A stretch of DNA of 64,000 nt from Stutzerimonas stutzeri (GTDB taxonomy: Bacteria; Pseudomonadota; Gammaproteobacteria; Pseudomonadales; Pseudomonadaceae). A program made the position numbers and the translations under genes. Position 1 is the stretch's first letter, and each line of letters starts with the position of its first letter. The notes beneath the pieces were generated by a model that was given only the letters and a program-made list of their open reading frames with translations, did no database searches and was not told the origin of the DNA. Of the stretch, positions 42,414-52,132 are shown one piece after another. The stretch is from positions 682,001 through 746,000 of the forward strand of contig NZ_JYHV01000037.1 in the NCBI RefSeq assembly GCF_000952685.1, given 5' to 3'.

Positions 42414-43382
42414 ATGCTGACCCACATACCTACCCATGTAATCTGCGGACCGCTCGGCGCCGGCAAGACCAGTCTGATCCGCTCGCTGCTGGCGCAGAAG
42501 CCCGCCAGCGAACGCTGGGCCGTGCTGATCAACGAGTTCGGCCAGATAGGAATCGACGCCGCGCTGCTGACCACCGATGACACCGGTATCAGCCTGGCCG
42601 AAATCGCCGGTGGCTGCCTGTGTTGCATCAATGGCGTGCCGTTCCAGGTCGGCCTGAGCCGCTTGCTGCGCAAGGCCAAACCGGATCGGCTGCTGATCGA
42701 GCCCTCAGGACTGGGGCATCCGTCCGAGCTGCTGAAGCAACTCAGTGCGCCACCCTGGCACGAAGTTCTGGCGTTACAGCCGTGCGTTACCGTGCTCGAC
42801 GCCGCAGCTCTGGCACGTGGTGAGCCGTTGCCGCCGAGCCAGCAAGAAGCGCTACAGAGCAGCGGCTTGTTGCTGCTGAACAAGTGCGAACAGCTGACTC
42901 AGACCGATCGCCAGCACCTCGCTACGCGGCTGCCCGCGCTACCCCTGCGCTGGATACGTGAGGGCGCTCTGCCGATCACCGAACTGCCCGGCATCGACAG
43001 ACAAGCCGGCATGGCCCATGACGAGCTTGAAATGCCTTTGCCCGCTACCGCCGGCGTAACCGGTGGCGTCTGGCTGGATCCGCAACAGCCCTTCTCCCAG
43101 AGCCAGGGCGGCGCGGATGGCTGGAGCATCGGCTGGCGCTGGCATCCGAGCCAGCATTTCGATCTGCAAGACATAGCCCAATGGCTCGGTAGTCTCAACT
43201 GGCGCAGAGCGAAGCTGGTCGTGCACGGGCCCGATGGCTGGCGCTCGGCTAACGCACTGGCCGGCGAGCCGCTGCGGTTCGAGCCCAGCGAATGGCGGAA
43301 GGATTCGAGGCTCGAACTGATTTTCGACGAGCCCCAAGACCAAGAGCGTCTGATGGCAGCAATGGCGGCCTGTCGACTCTAA
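42414..43382 (+). CDS. COG0523 (CobW/YeiR-type) GTP-binding metallochaperone
   Basis: This 322-residue G3E GTPase has Walker A CGPLGAGKTS (residues 11-20), INEFGQIGID, and the metal-binding C68-L-C-C71 in GGCLCC. LNKCE is a variant of the NKxD guanine motif. COG0523 proteins deliver zinc, cobalt or other metals to client enzymes. No Zur-type operator or nitrile hydratase partner is visible. A GTG at 42396 is an alternative start. Confidence 0.85.
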   Translation: MLTHIPTHVICGPLGAGKTSLIRSLLAQKPASERWAVLINEFGQIGIDAALLTTDDTGISLAEIAGGCLCCINGVPFQVGLSRLLRKAKPDRLLIEPSGLGHPSELLKQLSAPPWHEVLALQPCVTVLDAAALARGEPLPPSQQEALQSSGLLLLNKCEQLTQTDRQHLATRLPALPLRWIREGALPITELPGIDRQAGMAHDELEMPLPATAGVTGGVWLDPQQPFSQSQGGADGWSIGWRWHPSQHFDLQDIAQWLGSLNWRRAKLVVHGPDGWRSANALAGEPLRFEPSEWRKDSRLELIFDEPQDQERLMAAMAACRL

Positions 43383-43389
43383 CGCAGGC

Positions 43390-43764
43390 TCACTCGCCGC
43401 GACGGCGCCACTCGTCCAACTGGATCACTCGTCCCGAATCAGGTGGCGCATGAAAGGGGTGCGCCTCCATCTCGATCGATCCTGGACGGGCACCGAACAT
43501 GACGATGCTGCCCTGATGGCGTTGCTCTCCGGTGACGGTGAATTCGAAACCGTAGACCCGTGCGAAACGGCGTTGTCCCCGTGCGTCACGAATCACTCCC
43601 AGACGGCGAAACGCCACATTGCCGTCCAGCAGCTCGACATCCATCGTCTTGCAGTGGCGCCGCACCGCTGCCAGCGCGCGCTCACGGATGCCATGCGCAT
43701 GCCAAAGCCAGGCGACACCGGTTAGCAGCAAGAGAAAGATGAACAGATTGCCGAGCGTCACCAT
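43390..43764 (-). CDS. DUF3301 membrane-anchored protein
   Basis: This 124-residue protein has an N-terminal anchor helix (MVTLGNLFIFLLLLTGVAWLW) and a DUF3301 body with HCKTMDVELLDGNVAFRRL, RVYGFEFTVTGEQRHQGSI. It is convergent with the COG0523 gene and separated by seven bases. Its function is unknown. Confidence 0.82.
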   Translation of the reverse strand: MVTLGNLFIFLLLLTGVAWLWHAHGIRERALAAVRRHCKTMDVELLDGNVAFRRLGVIRDARGQRRFARVYGFEFTVTGEQRHQGSIVMFGARPGSIEMEAHPFHAPPDSGRVIQLDEWRRRGE

Positions 43765-43852
43765 GGACGTTGCGCTCCATGGGAGATCGCCGCGAACGGC
43801 ACGTGCCGGCCCGATATGGGCGATATGCGCCCGCAGACGTGGGCCTGGCCGC

Positions 43853-44260
43853 TCAACTTTCCAGCCAGACGTCGCGTGCCCAGTGCCACACCGACTCCCA
43901 GCTCTCGTCGGTCAACTCGTGCTCGTCGCCGTCGAACAGCATGACCTCGCCTTCGAGATCGACCACGTAATAATCCGGCCCGTCCTGGCAGATCGGCAGC
44001 AGGTCGCGCGCCACGCCAGCGTCCCAGGCGTTGGCGGCCACTTCCGGCAAATAGGTGTGCGACTGTGGGTCGGCCGCGGTCACCGGCTCCAGCCGGCCAT
44101 AGACCACGTCGCTGACCGTCAGCAGGAATTCACGCAAACCGAACGGCAGGTTGATCAACAGCTCTTCCTCGACCTCGACCAGCCGGTCGTCGTCCGGGAG
44201 CTCCAACGGAACCGGTACCGGTTCGTTGAGCTCACGCAGTTGCTCGATCACCTCTTCCAT
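43853..44260 (-). CDS. SMI1/KNR4 family protein
   Basis: This 135-residue protein has the SMI1/KNR4 fold pattern: VEEELLINLPFGLREFLLTVSDV near residues 30-52, then DLLPICQDGPDYYVVDLEGEV. Such proteins are often immunity proteins of contact toxins, but no toxin gene is adjacent, and standalone copies are common in Pseudomonas. The start at 44260 follows GGGGA. Confidence 0.8.
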   Translation of the reverse strand: MEEVIEQLRELNEPVPVPLELPDDDRLVEVEEELLINLPFGLREFLLTVSDVVYGRLEPVTAADPQSHTYLPEVAANAWDAGVARDLLPICQDGPDYYVVDLEGEVMLFDGDEHELTDESWESVWHWARDVWLES

Positions 44261-44462
44261 GACAATCCCCCCTCTGCAGTCGCCTGGAATGCGCCGTTTA
44301 TACAAGCCCTCGCATTGGCTAGCCAGTACCAGTCGCGCTAAAGTGGCCTCCGCTCGAAAATCCGGTGTGCCCATGCAAGCGTTACGAAGCAGGCACCGAC
44401 CTGAATAGCCGCATGGATGCCTGCTCATCGTTCAGCCCGCTCGGGCTCGACTAGGAGATATC

Positions 44463-46721
44463 GTGGCATCCACCCCAGCAAGCGACAGGCTCACAGAGGC
44501 GCTCGCCCAGTGCGCTGAAGAACCCATCCACATCCCCGGCAGTATTCAACCCCATGGGTTTCTGCTGGTGCTCCGCGAACCTCAGCTGACCATCGTCCAA
44601 GCCAGCGACAATGTCTTGCAGTGGCTCGGCGTCGAAGCCCATGCGTTGCTCGGCCAGCCCCTCGCCGAGCTCATCGGCGAGTGCGGCTTCGCCGAACGCC
44701 TGGCTGCGCTGGCCGAAGACGATCACAATCCGTTCCACCTAAGCGACATCAGTTTCACGCTGCCGGGTAGCAATGACCGGCCGACGTTCGCCTTGATGGC
44801 CCACCGCTACTCGGGCCGGCTCATCGTCGAGTTCGAGGCCGCGGGCAGTTCCGGCAAGGCCTACGACACGCTCTATCCGCTGATGCGAACCTTCGTGGTG
44901 CAGCTGCAAGAAGCGCAGGCGCTTGAATTCATCTGCCAACTGGCCGTGCGCGAAGTCAAACGCATCACCGGCTTCGGTCGGGTCAAGGCTTACCGCTTCG
45001 ATGCCCAAGGCAACGGCGTGGTACTGGCAGAAGAAGCCGACGAAGGTTACCCGCGCTATCTGGGGCTGCACTTTCCAGCTTCGGATATTCCGCCACAGGC
45101 ACGCCAGCTCTACCGCAACAACCTGATCCGCGTGATCCAGGACGCCAACTACCGACCCTCCCCGCTGGTACCCGCGCTCAATCCGGACACGGGTGAACCG
45201 CTGGATCTGAGCTTCGCCTCGCTTCGCAGCGTGTCGCCGGTACACCTACAGTACATGCGCAACATGGGCACGCTCGCGTCGATGTCGATTTCCATCGTCG
45301 TGCAGGGCGAGCTCTGGGGCATGATCTCTTGCCATGACGCCGCGCCGCGCACCGTGGGTTATCAGACCCGCACGGCTTGCGAGCTGTTGGGGCGAATTCT
45401 TTCGCTGCAGATCGAAGCCAAGGAGGCGGCGGCGCTGGCCCAGCGCAAGCTGGAATTACGTCGCCAGATCGTCGAGCTGCTTTCGGCAATGGCCGACCGC
45501 GACAGCGTCATCGAAGGCTTCAAGAATCTTCCGGCCGCCGTACTCGGATTCGCCAGTGCCGACGGCGCCGCCATCGTCTCGGGCGAATCCCACGAAATCA
45601 TCGGTGAGACACCTCCACCCGAATTGCTGACCGCCTTGACGCTATGGCTGTCGCAGCAGCATGAGCGTCTGGTGTTCAGTTCCGATTGCGTTTCTCGCGA
45701 CATTCCCGCCGTGCCGGAACTGGCCGCGCATTGTGCGGGCCTGCTGGCGGTGTCGATTTCGCGCCTGCATCCGCATTACCTGCTGTGGTTCCGTCGTGAG
45801 CAGATCAAGACCGTGAACTGGGCCGGTCAGACGGGCAAGCAATTTGACGGTCGCGGCGGATTGTCCCCGCGCGACAGTTTCGAGAACTGGCGCGAGACGG
45901 TGCGTGGCTACGCCCAGCCCTGGCAACCGGTGGAGCTGGAAGGTGCACTCGAACTGCGCACCGCAGTGCTCGGCATCGTGCTGCGTAAGGCCGAAGAAAT
46001 GGCCCAGCTCGCCGGTGAGCTGCGTGAAAGCAACAAAGAGCTGGAGTCTTTCTCCTACAGCGTCTCGCATGATCTGCGCGCGCCGCTGCGGCATATCACC
46101 GGCTATGCCGAGCTGTTGGGCGAGCTCGAAGGCAGCAAACTCAGCGATCGTGGCCTGCGCTTCCTTGACAACATCGGCGATGCCGCCCGTTTCGCTGGCA
46201 CGCTCGTCGACAATCTACTGAGTTTCTCCCAGATGGGCCGCGCCGCGCTGCGCCTGTCCGACGTGAATCTCAGCGCGCTGGTCGAATCCATCCGTCGGGA
46301 GTTGGCGCCGGACTGCGAAGGCCGGCAGATAGAATGGCACGTTCAGTCCATGCCCGTCGTGGTCGCCGACGCCGCGTTCATCCACATGGCCCTGCGCAAC
46401 CTGATTTCCAATGCGCTCAAGTACAGCCGCACGCGTGAGCAGGCGGTCATCGAGATAGGCGCCGAACAGCGCGCCGAAGAAACCATCGTTTACGTTCGCG
46501 ATAACGGTGTCGGCTTCAACATGCAATACGCCAACAAGCTATTCGGCGTCTTCCAGCGCCTGCATCGGATGGAGGAGTTCGAAGGCACCGGAATCGGGCT
46601 GGCCAGCGTGCGACGTATCATCGAGCGCCACGATGGGCAGGTCTGGGCGAACGGCGAAGTCGACCAGGGCGCGACCTTCTTTTTTTCACTGCCTCGCCTC
46701 GCTTACGCGTCATCCCTTTAG
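44463..46721 (+). CDS. bphP: Bacteriophytochrome histidine kinase
   Basis: This 752-residue red/far-red photoreceptor is PAS-GAF-PHY-HisKA-HATPase. The biliverdin-binding cysteine is C17 (LAQCAEEPIHIPGSIQPHG). The chromophore pocket is intact: D208 in PASDIP, H261 in SPVHLQYM, H291 in SCHDAAP. The PHY tongue has PRDSF (residues 469-473). The kinase has H536 in SVSHDLRAPLRH and an N box LISNALKYS. The GTG start at 44463 follows AGGAG. The next genes supply a response regulator, a hybrid kinase and heme oxygenase. Confidence 0.93.
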   Translation: MASTPASDRLTEALAQCAEEPIHIPGSIQPHGFLLVLREPQLTIVQASDNVLQWLGVEAHALLGQPLAELIGECGFAERLAALAEDDHNPFHLSDISFTLPGSNDRPTFALMAHRYSGRLIVEFEAAGSSGKAYDTLYPLMRTFVVQLQEAQALEFICQLAVREVKRITGFGRVKAYRFDAQGNGVVLAEEADEGYPRYLGLHFPASDIPPQARQLYRNNLIRVIQDANYRPSPLVPALNPDTGEPLDLSFASLRSVSPVHLQYMRNMGTLASMSISIVVQGELWGMISCHDAAPRTVGYQTRTACELLGRILSLQIEAKEAAALAQRKLELRRQIVELLSAMADRDSVIEGFKNLPAAVLGFASADGAAIVSGESHEIIGETPPPELLTALTLWLSQQHERLVFSSDCVSRDIPAVPELAAHCAGLLAVSISRLHPHYLLWFRREQIKTVNWAGQTGKQFDGRGGLSPRDSFENWRETVRGYAQPWQPVELEGALELRTAVLGIVLRKAEEMAQLAGELRESNKELESFSYSVSHDLRAPLRHITGYAELLGELEGSKLSDRGLRFLDNIGDAARFAGTLVDNLLSFSQMGRAALRLSDVNLSALVESIRRELAPDCEGRQIEWHVQSMPVVVADAAFIHMALRNLISNALKYSRTREQAVIEIGAEQRAEETIVYVRDNGVGFNMQYANKLFGVFQRLHRMEEFEGTGIGLASVRRIIERHDGQVWANGEVDQGATFFFSLPRLAYASSL

Positions 46722-46734
46722 TACGAGACCCTTG

Positions 46735-47220
46735 ATGCTCAAACCGATTCTTTTGGTAGAAGACAATCCTCACGACCTCGAGCTGACGCTGGTCGCGCTC
46801 GAGCGCAGTCAACTGGCCAACGATGTGATTGTCATGCGCGATGGCGCCGAGTCACTCGATTACCTGCTGCGTCGTGGCGACTATGCCCATCGCGCCGATG
46901 GCAATCCGGCCGTGCTGCTGCTAGACCTCAAGTTGCCCAAAGTAGACGGGCTTGAGGTGCTGAAAATTGTTCGCGAGACCCCTGAGCTGCGCAGCATACC
47001 GGTGGTGATGCTGACGTCCTCGCGTGAGGAACCCGACCTGACGAAGGCCTATGAATTGGGGGTGAACGCTTACGTGGTCAAACCGGTCGAATTCCGGGAC
47101 TTCGTGGCCGCCATTTCCGACCTCGGTATCTTCTGGGCTGTGCTCAACGAGCCGCCGCCGGGATCGTTGCGGCTGCAACGCCAACGCCGGGATCGCCAGG
47201 ACGATGAGGAGCAGAGCTGA
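46735..47220 (+). CDS. Single-domain response regulator (Rcp1-like)
   Basis: This 161-residue protein has one receiver domain: acidic ED at residues 9-10 (LLVEDNPHDLE), phosphorylation site D64 (LLLDLKLPKVDG), T94 and K116 (VVKPVEF). It has no DNA-binding domain. Such regulators sit next to phytochrome kinases and receive their phosphate. It starts 13 bp after bphP. Confidence 0.9.
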   Translation: MLKPILLVEDNPHDLELTLVALERSQLANDVIVMRDGAESLDYLLRRGDYAHRADGNPAVLLLDLKLPKVDGLEVLKIVRETPELRSIPVVMLTSSREEPDLTKAYELGVNAYVVKPVEFRDFVAAISDLGIFWAVLNEPPPGSLRLQRQRRDRQDDEEQS

Positions 47221-47284
47221 AAGGCAGCGACTTTGAGCGACTCAGAAGCAGACTTTTATCAAGCCGTGCGACACCCGCAACAGG

Positions 47285-49690
47285 ATGGTTATGCCACCGA
47301 AAAAAAACATCAGCCTCCTGTTCGTTGAAGACAGCCCGCACGATGCCGAGCTGGCGCTCCTGACGCTCGAACGAAACCATTACATCATCGAGACGGAAGT
47401 CGTCTACGACCGTGCCGGCGTTGTCGAGGCACTGCAACGACGGCGTTTCGATCTGATTCTTTCGGACTTGATCCTGCCGGGTTATTCCGGCAGCCAGGCC
47501 CTGCAGGACGCCAAGCAACTGGCCCCCGACACCCCCTTCATTTTCCTCTCCGGCGTATTCGGCGAGGAGCACGCGGTCAACATGATGCGCTCCGGCGCCG
47601 TTGATTACGTGCTCAAACAGAACCTGAATTTTTTGCCCAAGGCGGTCGAGCGGGCTCTGAGCGAGGTGCAGGAACGCCACGGACGCCTGCGCGCCGAAGA
47701 GGCGCTGCGCGAAGTGGAGGTTCGCGCTCGTCTGGCGATCGATGCGGCGGGCCTGGGCATGTGGGACTACGAGCTGGCAAGCGGCACGATGATTCTCGAT
47801 CAGCGCTGTCGCACCATGTTCGGTCTGCCACCCGACGCAGCGGTGAACATCAGCGCGTTGGCGTCGTTCTGCCATCCGGATGATCTGTCGCGCATACGCG
47901 AGAAGGTCCGGGACACGCTTACGGACGAGGGCGACAAGGAATTCACCGTCGACTATCGCATTCTGCTCGGCGACGGGCGGGTACGCTGGGTGGAGACCCG
48001 CGGACAAGGCTTCTTCGAGGACGGCGCGTGCAAGCGCTTCATCGGCGTGGTGATGGATGTCACCGAGCAGAAACTGGCCACCGAAGCGCTCAAGCGCATG
48101 AACGAAACACTCGGCGAGCGCGTCGAGGCACGCACCCGCGAGCGCGACCGCACCTGGGAGCTGTCACGCGACCTGCTCGCGGTGATGCGCTTCGATACCA
48201 CGGCCGTCGCGCTCAATCCGGTCTGGGAAGGCATGCTCGGCTGGCCGCGCGAAAAACTCACTGACCGACCGCTCTGGGCGCTGGTGCACCCCGACGACCT
48301 CAGCGCAACCCTCGAAGAAACCGAGCGGATTCGCCGGGGCCAAGTCACCGACCGCTTCGTCAACCGCATGCAGCACCGCGATGGCAGCTATCGCTGGCTG
48401 TCCTGGACCGCCGTGCCCGAGGGCGAAAAGATGTACGCCGCGGGACGCGACATCACCAGCGAGATCGCGGCCGTCGACCGGCTCGCGGCGGCCAACCGCG
48501 AGCTGACGGAACAGATCAAGGAACGTGAACGCATCGAGGCGACCCTTCAGCAGATGCAGCGACTGGAGGCTGTCGGCCAGCTCACCGCCGGCGTCGCGCA
48601 TGACTTCAACAATCTGCTGACAGTGATCCTCACCAGCGCCAGCTTTCTCAAGAACGACCTGGAGCGTGGCGCGCCGCTGGCCAAGTCGCTGAGCCGCCTG
48701 CAATACATCCAGGAGTCCGGCGAGCGCGGTGCGACCCTGACCAGTCAGCTGCTGGCGTTCGCTCGTCGTCAGCAGCTAGCCCCGAAGGCGGTGGACCTCA
48801 ACGACACGCTGGTCGGCATGCTCAGCCTGTTGCACAGCACGCTTGGTGGCTCCGTCACCATCGAAACCGACACCTGCGCCGGGCTCTGGCATGCACTGGT
48901 CGATCCGACCCAGATCGAGATGATCATCCTCAACCTGGCGATCAACGCTCGCGACGCCATGGGCTCTGGTGGCCGGCTCGCCCTCAGTACCGCCAACGCG
49001 GTGATCGACACACCCGCGCAACGTGCCGAAGAGCCGGGGCCCGGCGAGTACGTAGTGCTGTCGGTGAGAGATACCGGTTCAGGTATGAGCGACGAGGTGT
49101 TGCAGAAGGCCTTCGAACCGTTTTTCACCACCAAAGAGGTGGGAAAGGGTTCGGGGCTCGGCTTGGCCCAGGTGTTCGGCTTCGCCAAGCAATCCGGGGG
49201 TGGCGCGCGGATCGAGACCGAGCTGGGCGTGGGTACTACCGTCAGCGTCTACCTGCCTCGGGTTCGGGCTCCGGAGCTGACGATCGACGCGCCGGCATAC
49301 TCACACAGCACACCGATCGGTGACGCATCGAACACCGTCCTGCTGGTGGACGACGATCAGAGCGTACGTGAAGTGACCGCGCAGATGCTGATCAACCTGG
49401 GCTATTCGGTGATCCAGGCGGAGAGCGGCCAGCGGGCCCTGCAATTGCTGAAAGACGGCACGACGGTGGATCTGCTTCTGGCCGACTTCGCCATGCCGGG
49501 CATGAACGGCGGCGAGCTGGCCCGCGCCGTTCTGTCGAGTTACCCGAAGCTGCCCGTGGTATTCATCACCGGCTATGCCGAGCTCGGCGAACTGGGCATG
49601 GGCAGCACGACGATCATCCAAAAGCCCTTCCGCGAAGACGATCTGGCCAGCAAGATTCTCGGCGCGCTCACCGAAACGAGTCCCGCCTGA
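47285..49690 (+). CDS. Hybrid sensor: REC-PAS-PAS-HisKA-HATPase-REC
   Basis: This 801-residue protein has an N-terminal receiver with D61 (SDLILPGYSG), two PAS segments (about residues 145-265 and 290-395, both ending in PAS-associated VTEQK- and RDITSE-type linkers), HisKA with H439 (TAGVAHDFNNLL), an ATP-binding domain (NARDAMGSGGRL, GKGSGLGLAQV) and a C-terminal receiver with D734 (LADFAMPGMNG). An N-terminal receiver on a kinase suggests it takes phosphate from an upstream kinase, likely the phytochrome. An ATG at 47291 has better ribosome-site spacing and may be the true start. Confidence 0.88.
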   Translation: MVMPPKKNISLLFVEDSPHDAELALLTLERNHYIIETEVVYDRAGVVEALQRRRFDLILSDLILPGYSGSQALQDAKQLAPDTPFIFLSGVFGEEHAVNMMRSGAVDYVLKQNLNFLPKAVERALSEVQERHGRLRAEEALREVEVRARLAIDAAGLGMWDYELASGTMILDQRCRTMFGLPPDAAVNISALASFCHPDDLSRIREKVRDTLTDEGDKEFTVDYRILLGDGRVRWVETRGQGFFEDGACKRFIGVVMDVTEQKLATEALKRMNETLGERVEARTRERDRTWELSRDLLAVMRFDTTAVALNPVWEGMLGWPREKLTDRPLWALVHPDDLSATLEETERIRRGQVTDRFVNRMQHRDGSYRWLSWTAVPEGEKMYAAGRDITSEIAAVDRLAAANRELTEQIKERERIEATLQQMQRLEAVGQLTAGVAHDFNNLLTVILTSASFLKNDLERGAPLAKSLSRLQYIQESGERGATLTSQLLAFARRQQLAPKAVDLNDTLVGMLSLLHSTLGGSVTIETDTCAGLWHALVDPTQIEMIILNLAINARDAMGSGGRLALSTANAVIDTPAQRAEEPGPGEYVVLSVRDTGSGMSDEVLQKAFEPFFTTKEVGKGSGLGLAQVFGFAKQSGGGARIETELGVGTTVSVYLPRVRAPELTIDAPAYSHSTPIGDASNTVLLVDDDQSVREVTAQMLINLGYSVIQAESGQRALQLLKDGTTVDLLLADFAMPGMNGGELARAVLSSYPKLPVVFITGYAELGELGMGSTTIIQKPFREDDLASKILGALTETSPA

Positions 49691-50253
49691 TGTCATCCCT
49701 GCGTCAATGGCTCCGCGACGCTAGCGCGCCGCTGCACCAGCGAGTCGATACGGCCTTCTCCCGCTTCGACCTGAGCGAACGCCAGGATTACGAACTTTTT
49801 CTGCGTGCACACGCTGCGGCGCTGTTCGCCCTGGAAACGGCACTCGAACAGGGCCCGATAGCACAACTGCTGAATGATTGGCCCGAACGGCGCCGCAGCG
49901 CGGCGTTACGGCAAGACCTGCAGGCGCTGCAGATCGCCCTACCAGCAGCGCTGAGTGTCCAACCGGGCAGCGACGAAGGCTGGTACTGGGGGGTCGTCTA
50001 TGTGCTGGAAGGCTCGCGGCTCGGTGGCCGGGTGCTGTCCCAGCGTGTCCGCGCCGGCGGCTCGGGCAGTCCACTGCACTACCTCGCTCATGGCGAAGGC
50101 ATTCCGTTGTGGCCGCGTTTTCTGGCGCAATTCGAGCAACGAGCAACGCGCGTCGACCGCGGCCAACTGCTGCTCGGGACCCAGCTGGCATTCGGCCGGT
50201 TTCTCCGGGCCGCCGAGTACGAATTGCAAGCGACCGCCTCGCCATCGCCTTAG
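49690..50253 (+). CDS. bphO: Biliverdin-producing heme oxygenase BphO
   Basis: This 187-residue protein of the bacterial heme oxygenase family has the proximal heme ligand H16 (APLHQRVD) and the distal-helix motif YVLEGSRLGG near residues 105-114. It opens heme to biliverdin, the chromophore of the phytochrome encoded upstream. The start overlaps the hybrid kinase stop by one base (TGATG). Confidence 0.9.
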   Translation: MSSLRQWLRDASAPLHQRVDTAFSRFDLSERQDYELFLRAHAAALFALETALEQGPIAQLLNDWPERRRSAALRQDLQALQIALPAALSVQPGSDEGWYWGVVYVLEGSRLGGRVLSQRVRAGGSGSPLHYLAHGEGIPLWPRFLAQFEQRATRVDRGQLLLGTQLAFGRFLRAAEYELQATASPSP

Positions 50254-50415
50254 CGCCGTCCGGCCATTTCTTCTTCACCTTCCCAACGATCGCTCCCTAT
50301 GGGCGCAACGGCGAACCTGGTCCGGCTATGCGAGTCTCAACACGCAGCATTCACCGTTTCGTTAGCCAGAAACGGCCAGCAGCCAACTCGATATCGCAGC
50401 CCACCAGGGGGGTTC

Positions 50416-51756
50416 ATGGACAAGGCAGATCGTGCCGGTTTCGTTGTATTCATCCTTGCCATTGCCTTCATCGCCTTTGTGGGTGGCGCGTTGGTCACGC
50501 TTTCGCAGAGCTTTCCTTATCGCTATCTGAACGACGCCTACAAGGCGGCTCACGCGGCGCTGGCCCAGCTCACCGAAACCGATCTCTACACCGAGACGCA
50601 TCTATGGCGACAAGCACGGCGCCAGGAGCGGGGCGTAACCATTCATGATGCGCAGGGCGCGTTCGAGGGGCTGACGGTCTACACCTCAGGCGATGGCAGT
50701 TACGCCAACCTGATGGATATGCAGGGCAAGGTGATTCACCGCTGGCAGCTGCCCTATCGCGAGATCTGGAAACAGAGCCCGGCCGGCCGCACCCCAAGGC
50801 CGGAAGACAGAATTTACTGGGACAAGGTTCGCCTGCTGCCCAACGGCGATTTGCTGGTGGTGATCACCGCCGATAACGACACGCCTTGGGGCTACGGCCT
50901 GATCCGCATCGATCGCGACTCCAAGCTGGTCTGGGCTTACCACGGCGCTGCCCATCACGACCTGCACCTGACGCCGGACGGTCGGGTGGTCACCCTCACC
51001 CATGACTTCAGCGAGGAAGATATCCCCGGCCTGCAGGGTCTCCAACGCCCTTGGCTGGATGATTTTCTGGTGACCCTGGATCTGGAAAGCGGCAAAGAGT
51101 TGAGCAAGGTATCGCTGTCCCAGGCCTTTCTCGAGTCGCGCTTCGCCGAGCCGCTGTACCAGACGCCCAGCTACGCCACCGGCGATCCGCTGCATGCCAA
51201 CAGCGTGCACTTTCTCGACGACCGGCAAACCGCTGCCTTCGCCCCAGCCAAGGGCCGACCGGGGCAGGTGCTCGTCTCGTTCCGCAACCTCAGCACCATC
51301 GCGTTGGTCGACCCACAACAGGGCGTCGCAACCTGGGCCACCACCGGCCCCTGGCTGGTCCAGCACGATGCCCGTGTGCTGCCGAACGGAAATATGACCC
51401 TCTTCGACAATGCGGCCAACTATCGGGAGGCGAATATTTCCCGGGTGCTGGAAGTGAACCCGGGCACCCATGAAGTGGTCTGGAGTTACGAAGGAAACGA
51501 TGAGCAACCCTTTGAAAGTTACGTCCGCAGCTCTGCGGAAACACTGCCCAACGGCAACCGCTTGATCACCGAATCCGATGGCGGGCGCCTGTTTGAGGTC
51601 ACTCAGGAAGGGAACATCGTCTGGGAGTTCATCAACCCGGTTCGGGGCGGTGATAACGAAGCCTTTATCCCCATCGTCTCATCTGGGCAACGGATCGCTT
51701 ACGAAACGCTCGACGCGACATTCCGCGCCGTTATCGATCAGTCGCTGAACAGGTGA
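50416..51756 (+). CDS. Arylsulfotransferase (ASST)-like protein
   Basis: This 446-residue protein has an N-terminal membrane anchor (residues 9-30, VVFILAIAFIAFVGGALVTL), then a beta-propeller typical of arylsulfotransferase/DUF4915-like proteins: repeated HRWQLPYREIWK, HHDLHLTPDGRVVTLTHD, QHDARVLPNGNMTLFDN and SSAETLPNGNRLITESDGG. The His residues in HHDLH and QHDAR fit the family's catalytic sites. It would transfer sulfate between phenolic or other esters in the periplasm without PAPS. GGGG precedes the start. It opens the sulfation-like cluster. Confidence 0.8.
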   Translation: MDKADRAGFVVFILAIAFIAFVGGALVTLSQSFPYRYLNDAYKAAHAALAQLTETDLYTETHLWRQARRQERGVTIHDAQGAFEGLTVYTSGDGSYANLMDMQGKVIHRWQLPYREIWKQSPAGRTPRPEDRIYWDKVRLLPNGDLLVVITADNDTPWGYGLIRIDRDSKLVWAYHGAAHHDLHLTPDGRVVTLTHDFSEEDIPGLQGLQRPWLDDFLVTLDLESGKELSKVSLSQAFLESRFAEPLYQTPSYATGDPLHANSVHFLDDRQTAAFAPAKGRPGQVLVSFRNLSTIALVDPQQGVATWATTGPWLVQHDARVLPNGNMTLFDNAANYREANISRVLEVNPGTHEVVWSYEGNDEQPFESYVRSSAETLPNGNRLITESDGGRLFEVTQEGNIVWEFINPVRGGDNEAFIPIVSSGQRIAYETLDATFRAVIDQSLNR

Positions 51757-51761
51757 ATGAC

Positions 51762-52052
51762 ATGAATTCACGGCACATCCGAAACAGCATGAATTTTCTT
51801 ATCGTGACGGCCGCCGCGCTGCCGCTGGTTGCTAACGCCTATGTCGGTCCAGGCGCTGGGCTGGGGCTCCTGACGGCGCTGTGGGGTCTGTTGGCGGCAG
51901 CCGGAGTCGCGGTCTTCTACGTAGTGATGTGGCCGATCCGCCGCATGCGCCGGCGGCGCAAGGCCGAACAGGCCGCCGCTACGGCGCGCACTGAGGGAGC
52001 CGCGCACCCCACCATCGAGCCTGAACGTAGCCGGGATTCCACGCACTCCTGA
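51762..52052 (+). CDS. Small YVGPGAG-motif membrane protein
   Basis: This 96-residue protein has a signal-like helix (residues 9-26), the motif AYVGPGAGLGLLTALWG, one more hydrophobic segment (about residues 33-56), then a cluster of arginines (RRMRRRRK) and a charged tail. The YVGPGAG motif recurs in small proteins next to ASST-like genes, but I know no function. An alternative GTG at 51753 overlaps the previous stop (GTGA). Confidence 0.65.
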   Translation: MNSRHIRNSMNFLIVTAAALPLVANAYVGPGAGLGLLTALWGLLAAAGVAVFYVVMWPIRRMRRRRKAEQAAATARTEGAAHPTIEPERSRDSTHS

Positions 52053-52132
52053 CCCGGCTTGCCGAGCCAGGGCAACGCCTGGAAGGCCGGCCGACATAGC
52101 AGCCAAGCGGCTGGTTGATTGGGAGGATTGTC

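Noticed and set aside
43853..44260. SMI1/KNR4 gene as part of a contact-toxin immunity locus
   Set aside because: No toxin, Rhs or CdiA-like gene is adjacent; standalone homologues are common.
47144..48007. 287-residue minus-strand frame over the hybrid kinase
   Set aside because: It is antisense to well-defined receiver and PAS domains and has no recognisable motif.
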